A stretch of 64,000 nt of DNA from an uncultured Hellea sp. (GTDB lineage: Bacteria > Pseudomonadota > Alphaproteobacteria > Caulobacterales > Maricaulaceae): NCBI GenBank assembly GCA_938007935.1, contig CALLMD010000012.1:38924-102923 (forward strand). The letters are read 5' to 3'. The position numbers were made by a program, and so were the translations under genes. Below, piece after piece: positions 54,485-62,818 of the stretch. Under the pieces are notes generated by a model. The model saw only the letters and a program-made list of their open reading frames with translations, was not told the DNA's origin and did no database searches. Each line of letters opens with the position of its first letter. Position 1 is the first letter of the stretch.

Positions 54485-54503
54485 TGTATAATTTTCTTAT
54501 ACA
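54485..54503. promoter_or_regulatory. Inverted repeat between the AAA+ operon and the primase gene
   Basis: TGTATAA-TTTTC-TTATACA has perfect 7-bp arms. It lies 27 bp upstream of the coiled-coil start, where it could overlap the promoter, and within 150 bp of the primase gene, so one regulator might control both directions. Confidence 0.45.
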
Positions 54504-54650
54504 TTCTACATAGGAACTTTTGCGAGTGTTTCAATTCCCAATGGTAAATATTTCGCTCTGAAAGCCCCGTCTTACTGCAGAAAACGCTCCCTCCATGGCT
54601 TTGAGCATAAATCTCTTTCAGTCGCCAAAGCCTTTCTATAAAAGGGCCAA

Positions 54651-55868
54651 ATGGCAACTGAACACGAGATTATCGGAGAAGAATGGGCGGAGCGCGCTTC
54701 AGAGCTGGCCGATTGGGCGATGGAACGTCTGGTGAACCGCAAGGATGTCTGGGGTCAATATTCAGTGCTCACCCCCGCAGAGCGCCGCCGCGAAGGTAAA
54801 TCCTATAAAGCCATGACGCTGCCGAAAAAGGAGATGCGCGGCGAGGATATGGTGACCATCGACAAGCTTACCCGCCATTTTAGCTCTCGCCATCACCGCA
54901 AGCCGCAAATTATTGGCCTGCATACCAAATCTAAAGACACGACGTCCCGCTGGTTTGGCATCGATATTGATTTGCATGATGAACATAAACTCCACGCCGA
55001 AGACCATCAAAGGCGTAATCTAAACTGCGCGCTGAAATGGTGGAGAGAACTTCAGGCCGCAGGCTATGACCCCATGCTCTTTGATACCAACACTCAGGGC
55101 GGATATCACCTCTGGGTTTTATTCGAAGACCCCGCCCCGACCATTGACGTTTACGCCATGGTCAAAGGCATCGCCGAAACATGGGAAGAAAATGGTCTGG
55201 ATGAAGAGCCAGAGACATTTCCTAAAAAAGTCAAACACGACTCGCTTGGGTCTTGGTTTCGCCTCCCGGGTCTGCATCATACGCGCTATCATTACTCCTC
55301 GCTTTGGAGCGGGGATGAGTGGCTGGATAATCCGTGGCTCACTGGTCATAGCGCGATTGACGTGATGCTTGAGGCGCGCGGCGGGCCGCCCCCGCCCCGC
55401 GTCGATAAAGATGACCGCGATATGGCTGAGCTTCTCACCCGTGGCCGCATGAGCAAAATTTCCATCGCGGCCAATGAGCGAAAGTTTAAACGCACGGGCC
55501 GCGCCAAAGTCTGTATCGACCTTGACGGCGTGCTAGCCCTGCGCGTGAAGTCTGGCAAGAAAACGGATATTGGCCCGCCCATAGACGGGGCTGTCGAATT
55601 TACCCGCGAGATTAATGATTACGCCGACATCATTGTGCTGACCTCGCGCATGGCAGGGCTAGACGGCAAAGAGCGTGATGAAATGCGCGCCAAAATCGAA
55701 ACATGGCTTGATAAACATAGTCTGGCTTACACCTCTGTACATGACGGTCTCGGCAAACCGCCCGCCCATGCCTATATTGACGATAAAGGTGTCTCATGCC
55801 GGCCAGAATATGACGGCCCCAAAGCTTTTGAGCTTGCCGCAGCGATGACAGCTAAACTCTGTGATTAA
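54651..55868 (+). CDS. Archaeo-eukaryotic primase (AEP/TOTE-type) fused to HAD phosphatase
   Basis: 405 aa. Residues about 60-235 look like the AEP fold: metal-binding DID (D105, D107) in WFGIDIDLHD, the conserved His in GGYHLWVLF (H153) and FRLPGLHH. Residues 284-400 are a HAD domain with CIDLDGV (D290, D292), a Ser/Thr motif at LTSR (331-333) and a terminal acidic pair IDD (377-378). The fusion suggests a polymerase/primase coupled to 3'-end phosphate removal. A TATAAA sits 8 bases before the ATG, so the mRNA may be nearly leaderless. Divergent from the AAA+ operon. Confidence 0.85.
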   Translation: MATEHEIIGEEWAERASELADWAMERLVNRKDVWGQYSVLTPAERRREGKSYKAMTLPKKEMRGEDMVTIDKLTRHFSSRHHRKPQIIGLHTKSKDTTSRWFGIDIDLHDEHKLHAEDHQRRNLNCALKWWRELQAAGYDPMLFDTNTQGGYHLWVLFEDPAPTIDVYAMVKGIAETWEENGLDEEPETFPKKVKHDSLGSWFRLPGLHHTRYHYSSLWSGDEWLDNPWLTGHSAIDVMLEARGGPPPPRVDKDDRDMAELLTRGRMSKISIAANERKFKRTGRAKVCIDLDGVLALRVKSGKKTDIGPPIDGAVEFTREINDYADIIVLTSRMAGLDGKERDEMRAKIETWLDKHSLAYTSVHDGLGKPPAHAYIDDKGVSCRPEYDGPKAFELAAAMTAKLCD

Positions 55869-56014
55869 CTGAACGTCATCTGCGCTTATCATTTCCTCTG
55901 GAGACGCCACGGTGATAGGTTAGATGATTCAGGCTGTCGAAACTTTCATCATTTGAGAAGGATTTATCAGCCAAATACGTTATAGATATCGACACATTAT
56001 GCGGAACATCTGAA

Positions 56015-57370
56015 ATGACATTGGAAGGCGCAATAGCTGTGACAAGGTTTGGCCTGGGCGCTCGCCCGGGCGAAATTACGCTTGCCAGTAAAGATCCAAA
56101 AAAATGGCTGAAAGATCAACTTCGCGATCCGTCTGAATTTCCGATCAAAAATCTGCTAACGTCTCAAGGTTATATTTTAGAAAAAGCAGCGTTATTAGCC
56201 GCAAGAAAAGCAGAGACTGACGATGCCGCTAAACTCGCTGTCACAGAACCTTTTAATAAGCGTTACAGAGCTTGGGCAGAAGCAGAGCATGCTGAAAGAT
56301 TTCGCTTTGCTACTAACAGCTCAATTCCTTTTCACGAACGCCTGACCCATTTTTGGTCGAACCATTTTACTGTTTCTGGAAGAACACGTGATATATTAAC
56401 CGCCGCAGCGCATGAAAGAGAAGCTGTTCGCCCTTTTATTTTGGGCAAATTTAGCGCCCTAGCTGAGAGTGCGATCCTTCACCCGTCTATGTTAATTTAT
56501 CTGGATAACGTCAAATCAATAGGTCCTAATTCACTATTTGGACTGATTGGACGGATTCGGAAAAAGGGATTAAATGAAAATTTGGCACGTGAAGTTATGG
56601 AGCTTCATACAGTCACGCCTAGTGCAGCATATACCCAAAGTGATGTCACAGAATTTGCCCGTGCTTTAACCGGTTGGACGATTGCCTCCAAAAGAGAAAA
56701 TAAGGACTTTAGAGGTAAAGCTTATTTCAACCCGCAAAGACATGAGCCCGGCTCCCGAACGGTCATGGGAAAAACTTACTTCCCGCTCGGACCTTCTCAA
56801 GCAAAAACAATAATTCGTAATCTTTGTGAGCACCCCTCTACGGCCCAAAATATCGCCTTTAAGCTCGCGCGCCATTTTACATCTGATACGCCGCCCTTAA
56901 AATTAGTTGAACGCTTACGTATAGCCTTCATAAAAAGCGGCGGCGATCTAACCACGCTCTATACTGTATTGATAGACTCATCAGAACTCTGGAACGCCGA
57001 AGTCCAAAAAATCAAAACTCCATATGAAATGCTGATATCAGCTGCTCGCTATATGGGCATTGCTGAAGTCTTTCCAACTTGGCCTTCAGATGTTTATGAA
57101 GGCTTTGGTCAAACAGCTTTTAGAGCGCCAACACCCGAAGGTTGGCCCGACATAAACAGAGCTTGGTCAGGGCCAGACGCCATAATGAAACGAATTGAAT
57201 GGGCCAATAAAGTCGCACAACGCAATTCAAACTTAGATGCACATGAGTTCTTAAAAGGTGCTGTCGGGCTACAGTTAACCACAAAAACGGCAGAGGCCAT
57301 AGAGCAAGCCGAGAGCAATCAACAAGCCTTAACGATGGTACTTATGTGCCCAGAATTTCAACGACGGTAA
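56015..57370 (+). CDS. DUF1800 family protein
   Basis: 451 aa. Family pattern: FGLGARPGEI at the N-terminus, FRFATNSSIPFHERLTHFWSNHF, LIYLDN, NENLAREVMELHTV, RALTGWTI, and TPEGWPDINRAWSGP near the C-terminus. Almost always encoded next to DUF1501, as here. Function unknown; proposed to be periplasmic, though no clear signal peptide is seen at this start. The gene pair interrupts the nucleic-acid-processing cluster. Confidence 0.93.
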   Translation: MTLEGAIAVTRFGLGARPGEITLASKDPKKWLKDQLRDPSEFPIKNLLTSQGYILEKAALLAARKAETDDAAKLAVTEPFNKRYRAWAEAEHAERFRFATNSSIPFHERLTHFWSNHFTVSGRTRDILTAAAHEREAVRPFILGKFSALAESAILHPSMLIYLDNVKSIGPNSLFGLIGRIRKKGLNENLAREVMELHTVTPSAAYTQSDVTEFARALTGWTIASKRENKDFRGKAYFNPQRHEPGSRTVMGKTYFPLGPSQAKTIIRNLCEHPSTAQNIAFKLARHFTSDTPPLKLVERLRIAFIKSGGDLTTLYTVLIDSSELWNAEVQKIKTPYEMLISAARYMGIAEVFPTWPSDVYEGFGQTAFRAPTPEGWPDINRAWSGPDAIMKRIEWANKVAQRNSNLDAHEFLKGAVGLQLTTKTAEAIEQAESNQQALTMVLMCPEFQRR

Positions 57371-57371
57371 C

Positions 57372-58517
57372 ATGAAGCAAGCGCCCCTCAAATTCACAAG
57401 ACGCACCGCACTAGGCCTGTTGGCTGCGGCGGGTTTTAATCAACCTTCTTTTGCCAAGGGGGTTAAGAATAAGAACTTTATTTTCGTTTTACTCCGCGGC
57501 GGAATGGACGGGCTTTCTGCAGTTATTCCAAAGGATAAAGAATTATCCTCACTAAGAAAAACACTGACTTTTGAACGTCCCAAGAACCTTGCTTTAAATT
57601 CTGAATTTGAACTACACCCCGCTTTTACATCACTTAAGGCGTTTTTTGACCAAGGTAATGCAAGTTTCATTCATGCCTGCAGCACAACATACAGAGAAAG
57701 GTCTCATTTCGACGCTCAAGACTTTTTAGAAACTCTTGGCAATAACCAAGTTCATGACGGATGGTTAAACCGAACTTTGAAATCATTTGGCGGAAATGGA
57801 TTAGCATTGGCAAGATCAGTACCCTTAGCCCTTTTGGGCGAGGCGGATGTCGCAAACTGGTCACCTCCTATTTTTGATGAGGTAACGCCCGACCTACTGG
57901 ACCGCATTTCCACGCTATTTGAAAACGACATAGAACTTACACAATCCCTCGAAAGAGCTCGGACTAACGCTATCCAAGACATGCCTGTTAACCGGCGCGA
58001 TAGCCGAAGGTTTAACTTACATTATGAAATTGCGCTGGAAGCAATTGGCCGTATCATGTCAGCAAAAGATGGTCCCGGCATCGCTATGGCCGCCCTTAAC
58101 GGATGGGACACACATGTAAATCAGGCAGTCCAGCTTGAACGAAAATTCAAACGACTTGATGATGGCTTCCTTGCGCTCAAGACCCAACTTGGCCCTAAAT
58201 GGGATCAGACCTGTATTGTCGTTTGTTCTGAATTTGGACGCACTGCGGCTATTAATGGTACGCGCGGCACTGATCACGGAACGGGCGGCCTTGTCATGTT
58301 ACTGGGCGGGGCTGTTGCGGGCGGAAAAGTTCATGGCGACTGGCCGGGACTTAAGAAAAAAAATCTGTACCAAGGGCGCGACCTCTTTCCAGCAAATGAT
58401 GTAACCGCCGTTTTAAAAGGTGTCTTAAGAGATCATTTGGGTATTGACCGCAATACCCTAGACAGAACTATTTTTCCGGGCTCCGCTAGAGCCCTTGATG
58501 GCCTCATTCAATCCTAA
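57372..58517 (+). CDS. DUF1501 family protein with twin-arginine signal
   Basis: 381 aa. The N-terminus has a Tat signal (FTRRTALGLLAAAGF). The mature protein has the alkaline-phosphatase-like DUF1501 pattern: LRGGMDGLSAVIP, YRERSHFDAQDFLE, NGWDTHVNQ, SEFGRTAAINGTRGTDHGTGG. The Asp, His and Arg residues probably bind a metal. Tat export implies cytoplasmic folding with a cofactor. Starts 1 bp after the DUF1800 stop. Confidence 0.94.
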   Translation: MKQAPLKFTRRTALGLLAAAGFNQPSFAKGVKNKNFIFVLLRGGMDGLSAVIPKDKELSSLRKTLTFERPKNLALNSEFELHPAFTSLKAFFDQGNASFIHACSTTYRERSHFDAQDFLETLGNNQVHDGWLNRTLKSFGGNGLALARSVPLALLGEADVANWSPPIFDEVTPDLLDRISTLFENDIELTQSLERARTNAIQDMPVNRRDSRRFNLHYEIALEAIGRIMSAKDGPGIAMAALNGWDTHVNQAVQLERKFKRLDDGFLALKTQLGPKWDQTCIVVCSEFGRTAAINGTRGTDHGTGGLVMLLGGAVAGGKVHGDWPGLKKKNLYQGRDLFPANDVTAVLKGVLRDHLGIDRNTLDRTIFPGSARALDGLIQS

Positions 58518-58586
58518 GCTCAAACTGCACTCCAGTCTTACGTATTTTGCGTCTTTATGATAGTATCATTTTAAGGGAGGAGTACG

Positions 58587-59231
58587 GTGATGCATATACA
58601 AAAATGGATTTTGAGTTTTGGTGTGCTTATCTCGGCCATACTCTTCAGCATAGTTATTGGAACGCCTTCCGTTGAGGCTCAAATCCTTAGCTGTGCGAAT
58701 GTGCGCTGTGCAGGCAGCTGTGTAGACACACCCGGCGGACCTGTTTGCGAGCCCCAGCGCCTGACTTGCGCCAGCACCTTATGCGAGCAAGGCAATCAAT
58801 GCATAGAAACCCAAAGCGGGCCGCAATGCGTGCCCCTATCTCGGCCTCATTACGATTATCAGCCAAATCATTATCAACCTAGCTATCATTACAATCCCCA
58901 ACCATATTATAACCCACAGCCATGGCGCAGATATTGGCGTCAAAATTGGCAACCACCTGCTTTGAGGACTTGGACGCCTTGGCATAGGAGCTCCAATCCT
59001 GACTATTACAGACCCCCAACTTACCATTGGTCAAATTTTCCTATCCAAAGGACGCCTAATTTCCCTGGAACAAATATCAACGCATGCACTTTAGAATACG
59101 ACCCTGTCTGCGCGCAAAAAACCGTGCAATGTTTTCGCGCGCCTTGCCCGCCTCTTCAAAAGACCTTCGGCAATGCCTGCTCTGCCCGCGTGGAAGGCTA
59201 TAGCGTTATCTCAAAAGGCGTCTGCCCTTAA
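58587..59231 (+). CDS. Secreted cysteine-rich protein with Kazal-like domain
   Basis: 214 aa. GTG start (or the ATG next to it) after GGGAGG. Signal peptide ends near VEAQ. The mature N-terminus has two similar cysteine clusters (SCANVRCAGSCVDTPGGPVC and TCASTLCEQGNQCIETQSG). The middle is a Tyr/Pro/Asn/Gln-rich linker (YQPSYHYNPQPYYNPQPW). The C-terminus (CTLEYDPVCAQKTVQC ... FGNACSA ... GVCP) looks like a Kazal protease-inhibitor domain. It may inhibit proteases outside the cell. Confidence 0.8.
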   Translation: MMHIQKWILSFGVLISAILFSIVIGTPSVEAQILSCANVRCAGSCVDTPGGPVCEPQRLTCASTLCEQGNQCIETQSGPQCVPLSRPHYDYQPNHYQPSYHYNPQPYYNPQPWRRYWRQNWQPPALRTWTPWHRSSNPDYYRPPTYHWSNFPIQRTPNFPGTNINACTLEYDPVCAQKTVQCFRAPCPPLQKTFGNACSARVEGYSVISKGVCP

Positions 59232-59302
59232 GCCATCAAACCGCGAAAACCGCTTTCCGTCACCGCGTGCACTTGATAAGGTGATTGACATTAGGGGGAA
59301 AA

Positions 59303-59932
59303 ATGGCACGTAAACTAGAGTTTGAATTTGAGGGCGCGCCTTTTACCGTGGCCATCCACAAGGTTGACCGCTCCAAACTTTATGGACGGGTCAAAACCGA
59401 AACCTTTGATGCCAATGACAAGGCTTGCACCTTGGCCACGCTGGCCCGTGATGGGCGCACCATCATCCCTATGGGCGGCACTGCGAGCGGCTATATCAAT
59501 ACTGAAGGGCTTTGGGTGACGCGAGATGAGCTGATCCCGATTGACCGCGACGGTAAGGAAATCCCCGAAGTTGCCTCCAGCTTTTCAGCGCCCACACCCC
59601 TCACCCAAGAAGTTGATATCGACACCTTTCTCGACCACCCTATTCGCCTCGCCTATCAACTGGGCGCAGAAACAAAGATTAGCGATGCCCTTCTCGCTAG
59701 ACTTAAAGCCGGCGCGATTTATCAATTCCCCTTTTCCTATCGCGGCGGGATTTATTTTGACCCGGCCTTCCTGATGCAAGGCGAAGGTGATACGCTCTGG
59801 ATGCTCATAGGCCAAAAAAGCGACATCGAATTTGTCGGCTTTGAACAAGCGGCAATTTGCGCGGCCCGCGCCGAAGAGCTTGGCGAAGATGATAGCGGCG
59901 AAACCGACGCCTTCGACTTTGATATGTTGTAG
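59303..59932 (+). CDS. Unknown protein preceding the ligase cluster
   Basis: 209 aa from the ATG at 59303 (GGGGG upstream); an earlier ATG at 59285 adds six residues with a poorer site. Mostly beta-like with FEGAPFTVAIHKVDRSKLYG, then RDGRTIIPMGGTASGYI and VTRDELIPIDRDGKE; the tail is strongly acidic (EELGEDDSGETDAFDFD). I recognise no family. It is followed by the cytochrome (8-bp gap) and ligase genes in the same direction, so it probably belongs to the same operon. Confidence 0.72.
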   Translation: MARKLEFEFEGAPFTVAIHKVDRSKLYGRVKTETFDANDKACTLATLARDGRTIIPMGGTASGYINTEGLWVTRDELIPIDRDGKEIPEVASSFSAPTPLTQEVDIDTFLDHPIRLAYQLGAETKISDALLARLKAGAIYQFPFSYRGGIYFDPAFLMQGEGDTLWMLIGQKSDIEFVGFEQAAICAARAEELGEDDSGETDAFDFDML

Positions 59933-59940
59933 GCTCAGAG

Positions 59941-60564
59941 ATGCCCCTTAGCGCCAAATCCATCCACCGCTTTACTGCAATAGTCTTATTGCTCTTCATT
60001 ATCAGCCATCTCACAGTGCATCTTTTTGCATTGGCGGGTCCAGAGGCACATCAATCCGCGCTCAAATCTGTACAATGGATTTACCGCAACCCCATTGGCG
60101 AAATTATACTGGTTCTTGCCATATTAACCCAGATTTTGACCGGCGCGCGCCGTTTGCGATTTAAGCGATTACGCGGCTGGGCAAAGGCACAAATGTATAG
60201 TGGTTGCTATTTATTGTTTTTCCTTTTTATTCATAGCTCCGCTGCAATTTACACCCATAATATTTATGGTCTTGAAACCGATTTTTATTGGGCCGCTGGC
60301 ACACTCAATATTTCGCCTATAAAATATGGATTTCTTCTTTATTATTTTGCGGGCGTATTAGCGTTTTTTGTTCATATAGCCGCGGCCCTCAGAATGGGTT
60401 GGCCGCAAACCTCACCAAAGCTCCTAACGGCAATTCCAATAATAGGGGCTGTCACAGCTTTCCTGATTTTAGCGGCCCTTTCAGGGGCCTTTTACACCAT
60501 AGAAATTCCGGCTGATGCGATGGCGTATTTTGAAAAGAATTTCGGCTTTCTGGATTTAAAATAA
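59941..60564 (+). CDS. SdhC/fumarate reductase cytochrome b-like membrane protein
   Basis: 207 aa with five hydrophobic segments. The first helix begins SIHRFTAIVLLLFIISHLTVH with His residues placed to bind heme (IHR, SHLTVH); more His occur in LFLFIHSSAAIYTH and FVHIAA. The layout is like the membrane anchor of succinate/fumarate dehydrogenase, but no flavoprotein or iron-sulfur gene is adjacent, so it may be a stand-alone heme protein. It lies in the ligase operon, with its stop overlapping the next start by one base. Confidence 0.75.
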   Translation: MPLSAKSIHRFTAIVLLLFIISHLTVHLFALAGPEAHQSALKSVQWIYRNPIGEIILVLAILTQILTGARRLRFKRLRGWAKAQMYSGCYLLFFLFIHSSAAIYTHNIYGLETDFYWAAGTLNISPIKYGFLLYYFAGVLAFFVHIAAALRMGWPQTSPKLLTAIPIIGAVTAFLILAALSGAFYTIEIPADAMAYFEKNFGFLDLK

Positions 60565-61274
60565 TGCCTAATGTAAACCTCTCAGATGCCCGTATGCGCG
60601 ACGCCGTTGTTAAGGCTGAATCCACGCGCAGGCGGCGGACGATATTTTATCAGGGTCCCAAAAAACTCCCCGCCTATACGCGCAAAGTTCTTAAAGGCGC
60701 GGTCCATCAAGACTATGAGTCCATGCTGGAAAAATATAAAACCCCCGAAGCGCTCGGCGCAGCTTTGGCCGAAGGTGATCCAGAGATTGATTTTGAACGC
60801 GACGGGATGTTCCTCTGGGATTTATCGCGGGTTTATATCAACCCCAAAGAGGAACTGGTTTACCGAATCCGCCAAGATGAGGTCGTCTATAATCCCGATG
60901 GCACCATACGCGAGCGCCGCGAACAAAGACGACTAGAAGCTAATATCGATACAGAAGTCCCTTTGACATGGACGGGAAAGATGATCCCCAAGGCCGAAGC
61001 CATTCGTAAATTCGTCTTCGCCACCAAGCTCCAAATCGTACACATCAACGGCCTGACCTATGACTTCCTTTATGAGATGGCCAAGGAACTGCATGAGGCG
61101 AAATCGCTGATGATTTTAGGCGCAGGTCCCAAAGGGCGCGACCCACTCATTTTCCGCTCTCGTTCTATCCCCTATCGCGGGTTTTTAGAAGGCCGTATCA
61201 AGGACGATAAATATATCCTCCTGCTGCATCTCTCCAATATGGAGCTTAAGGCATTGGAGGACGACGATGCCTAA
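60564..61274 (+). CDS. Unknown protein coupled to the DNA ligase
   Basis: 236 aa, soluble and basic at the start (STRRRRTIFYQGPKKLPAY). A helical region follows (HQDYESMLEKYKTPEALGAAL), and later a mixed part (TWTGKMIPKAEAIRKFVFATKLQIVHINGLTYDFLYEMA). No family recognised. Its last 8 bp overlap the ligase start, so the two proteins are made together and probably interact, perhaps to place the ligase on its substrate. Confidence 0.75.
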   Translation: MPNVNLSDARMRDAVVKAESTRRRRTIFYQGPKKLPAYTRKVLKGAVHQDYESMLEKYKTPEALGAALAEGDPEIDFERDGMFLWDLSRVYINPKEELVYRIRQDEVVYNPDGTIRERREQRRLEANIDTEVPLTWTGKMIPKAEAIRKFVFATKLQIVHINGLTYDFLYEMAKELHEAKSLMILGAGPKGRDPLIFRSRSIPYRGFLEGRIKDDKYILLLHLSNMELKALEDDDA

Positions 61275-62757
61275 GCTTTATAACGAAGATAATATGCGGG
61301 CGCTTATTGGCGGTTACCGCATTGGCACCGTTGATGATTTAAACGTTGAGGGTTATTTGCGCATTGTACGTACACGCCGCCGCCAGCTTGGCCAAATGAC
61401 CATGGCACTGGATACCGAAACGGCCAAGCGCCGTATCCCTGATAGCACTTATCAAATCAGCCAGAAAATCGATGGTGAATTTTCGATGCTGATATTCGAG
61501 CATGGCGAGGTGTGTACGCTTAACCCCGGCAAAACATTGCGCGCAGGCGCGCCGTTCATGGCCGAGGCCGCCGAGCTTCTGACCAAGGCGGGCATCAAAA
61601 AAGCCCTTATCGGCGGTGAGTTTTACGTTCAGCGCACAGAAGAGCTACGTAAGAAAGACGGCAAAGCCACGCGCGTGCACGATATCGTCCGCATTGGCCG
61701 CAAGCCCACCGATCAAGCCGAGCTCGACCAACTCGCCTTTGCTTGTTTCAATATTTATGATCTCGACGGGGCAGACCTGTCGATGAATTATGATGAAACG
61801 ATCACCAAGCTAGATGAGATATTTGGCGGTGGAACGCGCATTCATCCCGTCAAAACCGTCATTGGCGAAAATGCGGCCGCGGTCCTTAAGCAATATGAAG
61901 AATGGGTTCTCGGCAAAGGCCATGAAGGTGTTGTCGCGCGCTCCCATACGGCGGGTGTGTTCAAAGTCAAACCGCGTCATTCACTTGATCTCGCCGTTAT
62001 CGGCTTTACCGAAAGCACGGATGACCGCACGGGGATGCTGCATGATATGCTGCTCGCCATTGTGCGCCAAGATGGCAGCTTTCAAATCGTCTCACGTGTG
62101 GGCGGCGGCTTCTCCGATGAGCAGCGCATCACCATCCTTAAAAAGCTTGAGCCCCTTGTCGCTGAGAGTGAATTTCACGAGGTCAACTCTTCCCGCGTCG
62201 CCTATCAAATGATAGAGCCAGGATTGGTCGTTGAAATTGAATGTTTGGATCTTGTCGCCATGACGTCACGCGGCAACCCGATTGATAAAATGGTGCTGGA
62301 ATGGAACGCAGAGGATAAACGCTGGGAAGGGCTACGCCGCCTTCCGCTTTGCTCTATCATTTCTCCGCAATTCATTCGCTTCCGTGATGATAAAACAGCC
62401 AATAAAGATGATGCCCGCCTAACCCAGCTCACCGATATTGTTGACATTCCAGATGTTGACCGCGTGGCCGAAGAAATCATTTTGCCAGAGTCCAAAATTA
62501 TTAAACGCGCCGTCGCGCTCAAAACCCTGCGCGGGGCCGTCATGGTGCGTAAAATCGTGCTTTGGAAAACGAATAAGGACGAAGCCTCCAAAGACTTCCC
62601 GGCCTATGTCATGCAGCTCACCGATTTCTCACCCAACCGCAAAGACCCGCTACAATATGATATGCGCGTGAGTAGTTCCAAGCGGCAACTCCTAGGCTAT
62701 TTCGCGGAGTGGGAGAAGAAATATTTTGTTGGGGGGTGGAAACGTGAAGGCGAATAG
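61267..62757 (+). CDS. ATP-dependent DNA ligase
   Basis: 496 aa. Nucleotidyltransferase motifs in order: I with the AMP-accepting lysine in QKIDGEF (K67), III at IGGEFYV (E118), IV at HEGVVAR (E220) and V at FKVKPRH (K233, K235). An OB-fold follows, with SIISPQFIRFRDDKT matching the end of DNA ligases, then a C-terminal extension of about 120 residues of unknown role. It should seal nicks with ATP. It is distinct from the NAD ligase LigA that every bacterium has, so it serves a special repair or maintenance job. Confidence 0.93.
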   Translation: MPKLYNEDNMRALIGGYRIGTVDDLNVEGYLRIVRTRRRQLGQMTMALDTETAKRRIPDSTYQISQKIDGEFSMLIFEHGEVCTLNPGKTLRAGAPFMAEAAELLTKAGIKKALIGGEFYVQRTEELRKKDGKATRVHDIVRIGRKPTDQAELDQLAFACFNIYDLDGADLSMNYDETITKLDEIFGGGTRIHPVKTVIGENAAAVLKQYEEWVLGKGHEGVVARSHTAGVFKVKPRHSLDLAVIGFTESTDDRTGMLHDMLLAIVRQDGSFQIVSRVGGGFSDEQRITILKKLEPLVAESEFHEVNSSRVAYQMIEPGLVVEIECLDLVAMTSRGNPIDKMVLEWNAEDKRWEGLRRLPLCSIISPQFIRFRDDKTANKDDARLTQLTDIVDIPDVDRVAEEIILPESKIIKRAVALKTLRGAVMVRKIVLWKTNKDEASKDFPAYVMQLTDFSPNRKDPLQYDMRVSSSKRQLLGYFAEWEKKYFVGGWKREGE

Positions 62758-62818
62758 AAAACGATCCAGTGAATTATTTTCAGCCGTAACGGAGAACCCC
62801 CGGAAGGTTCAAACCTAA

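Noticed and set aside
61267..62757. A LigD-type NHEJ ligase
   Set aside because: The ligase is not fused to polymerase or phosphoesterase domains, and no Ku gene lies in the window; the similarity is functional, not architectural.
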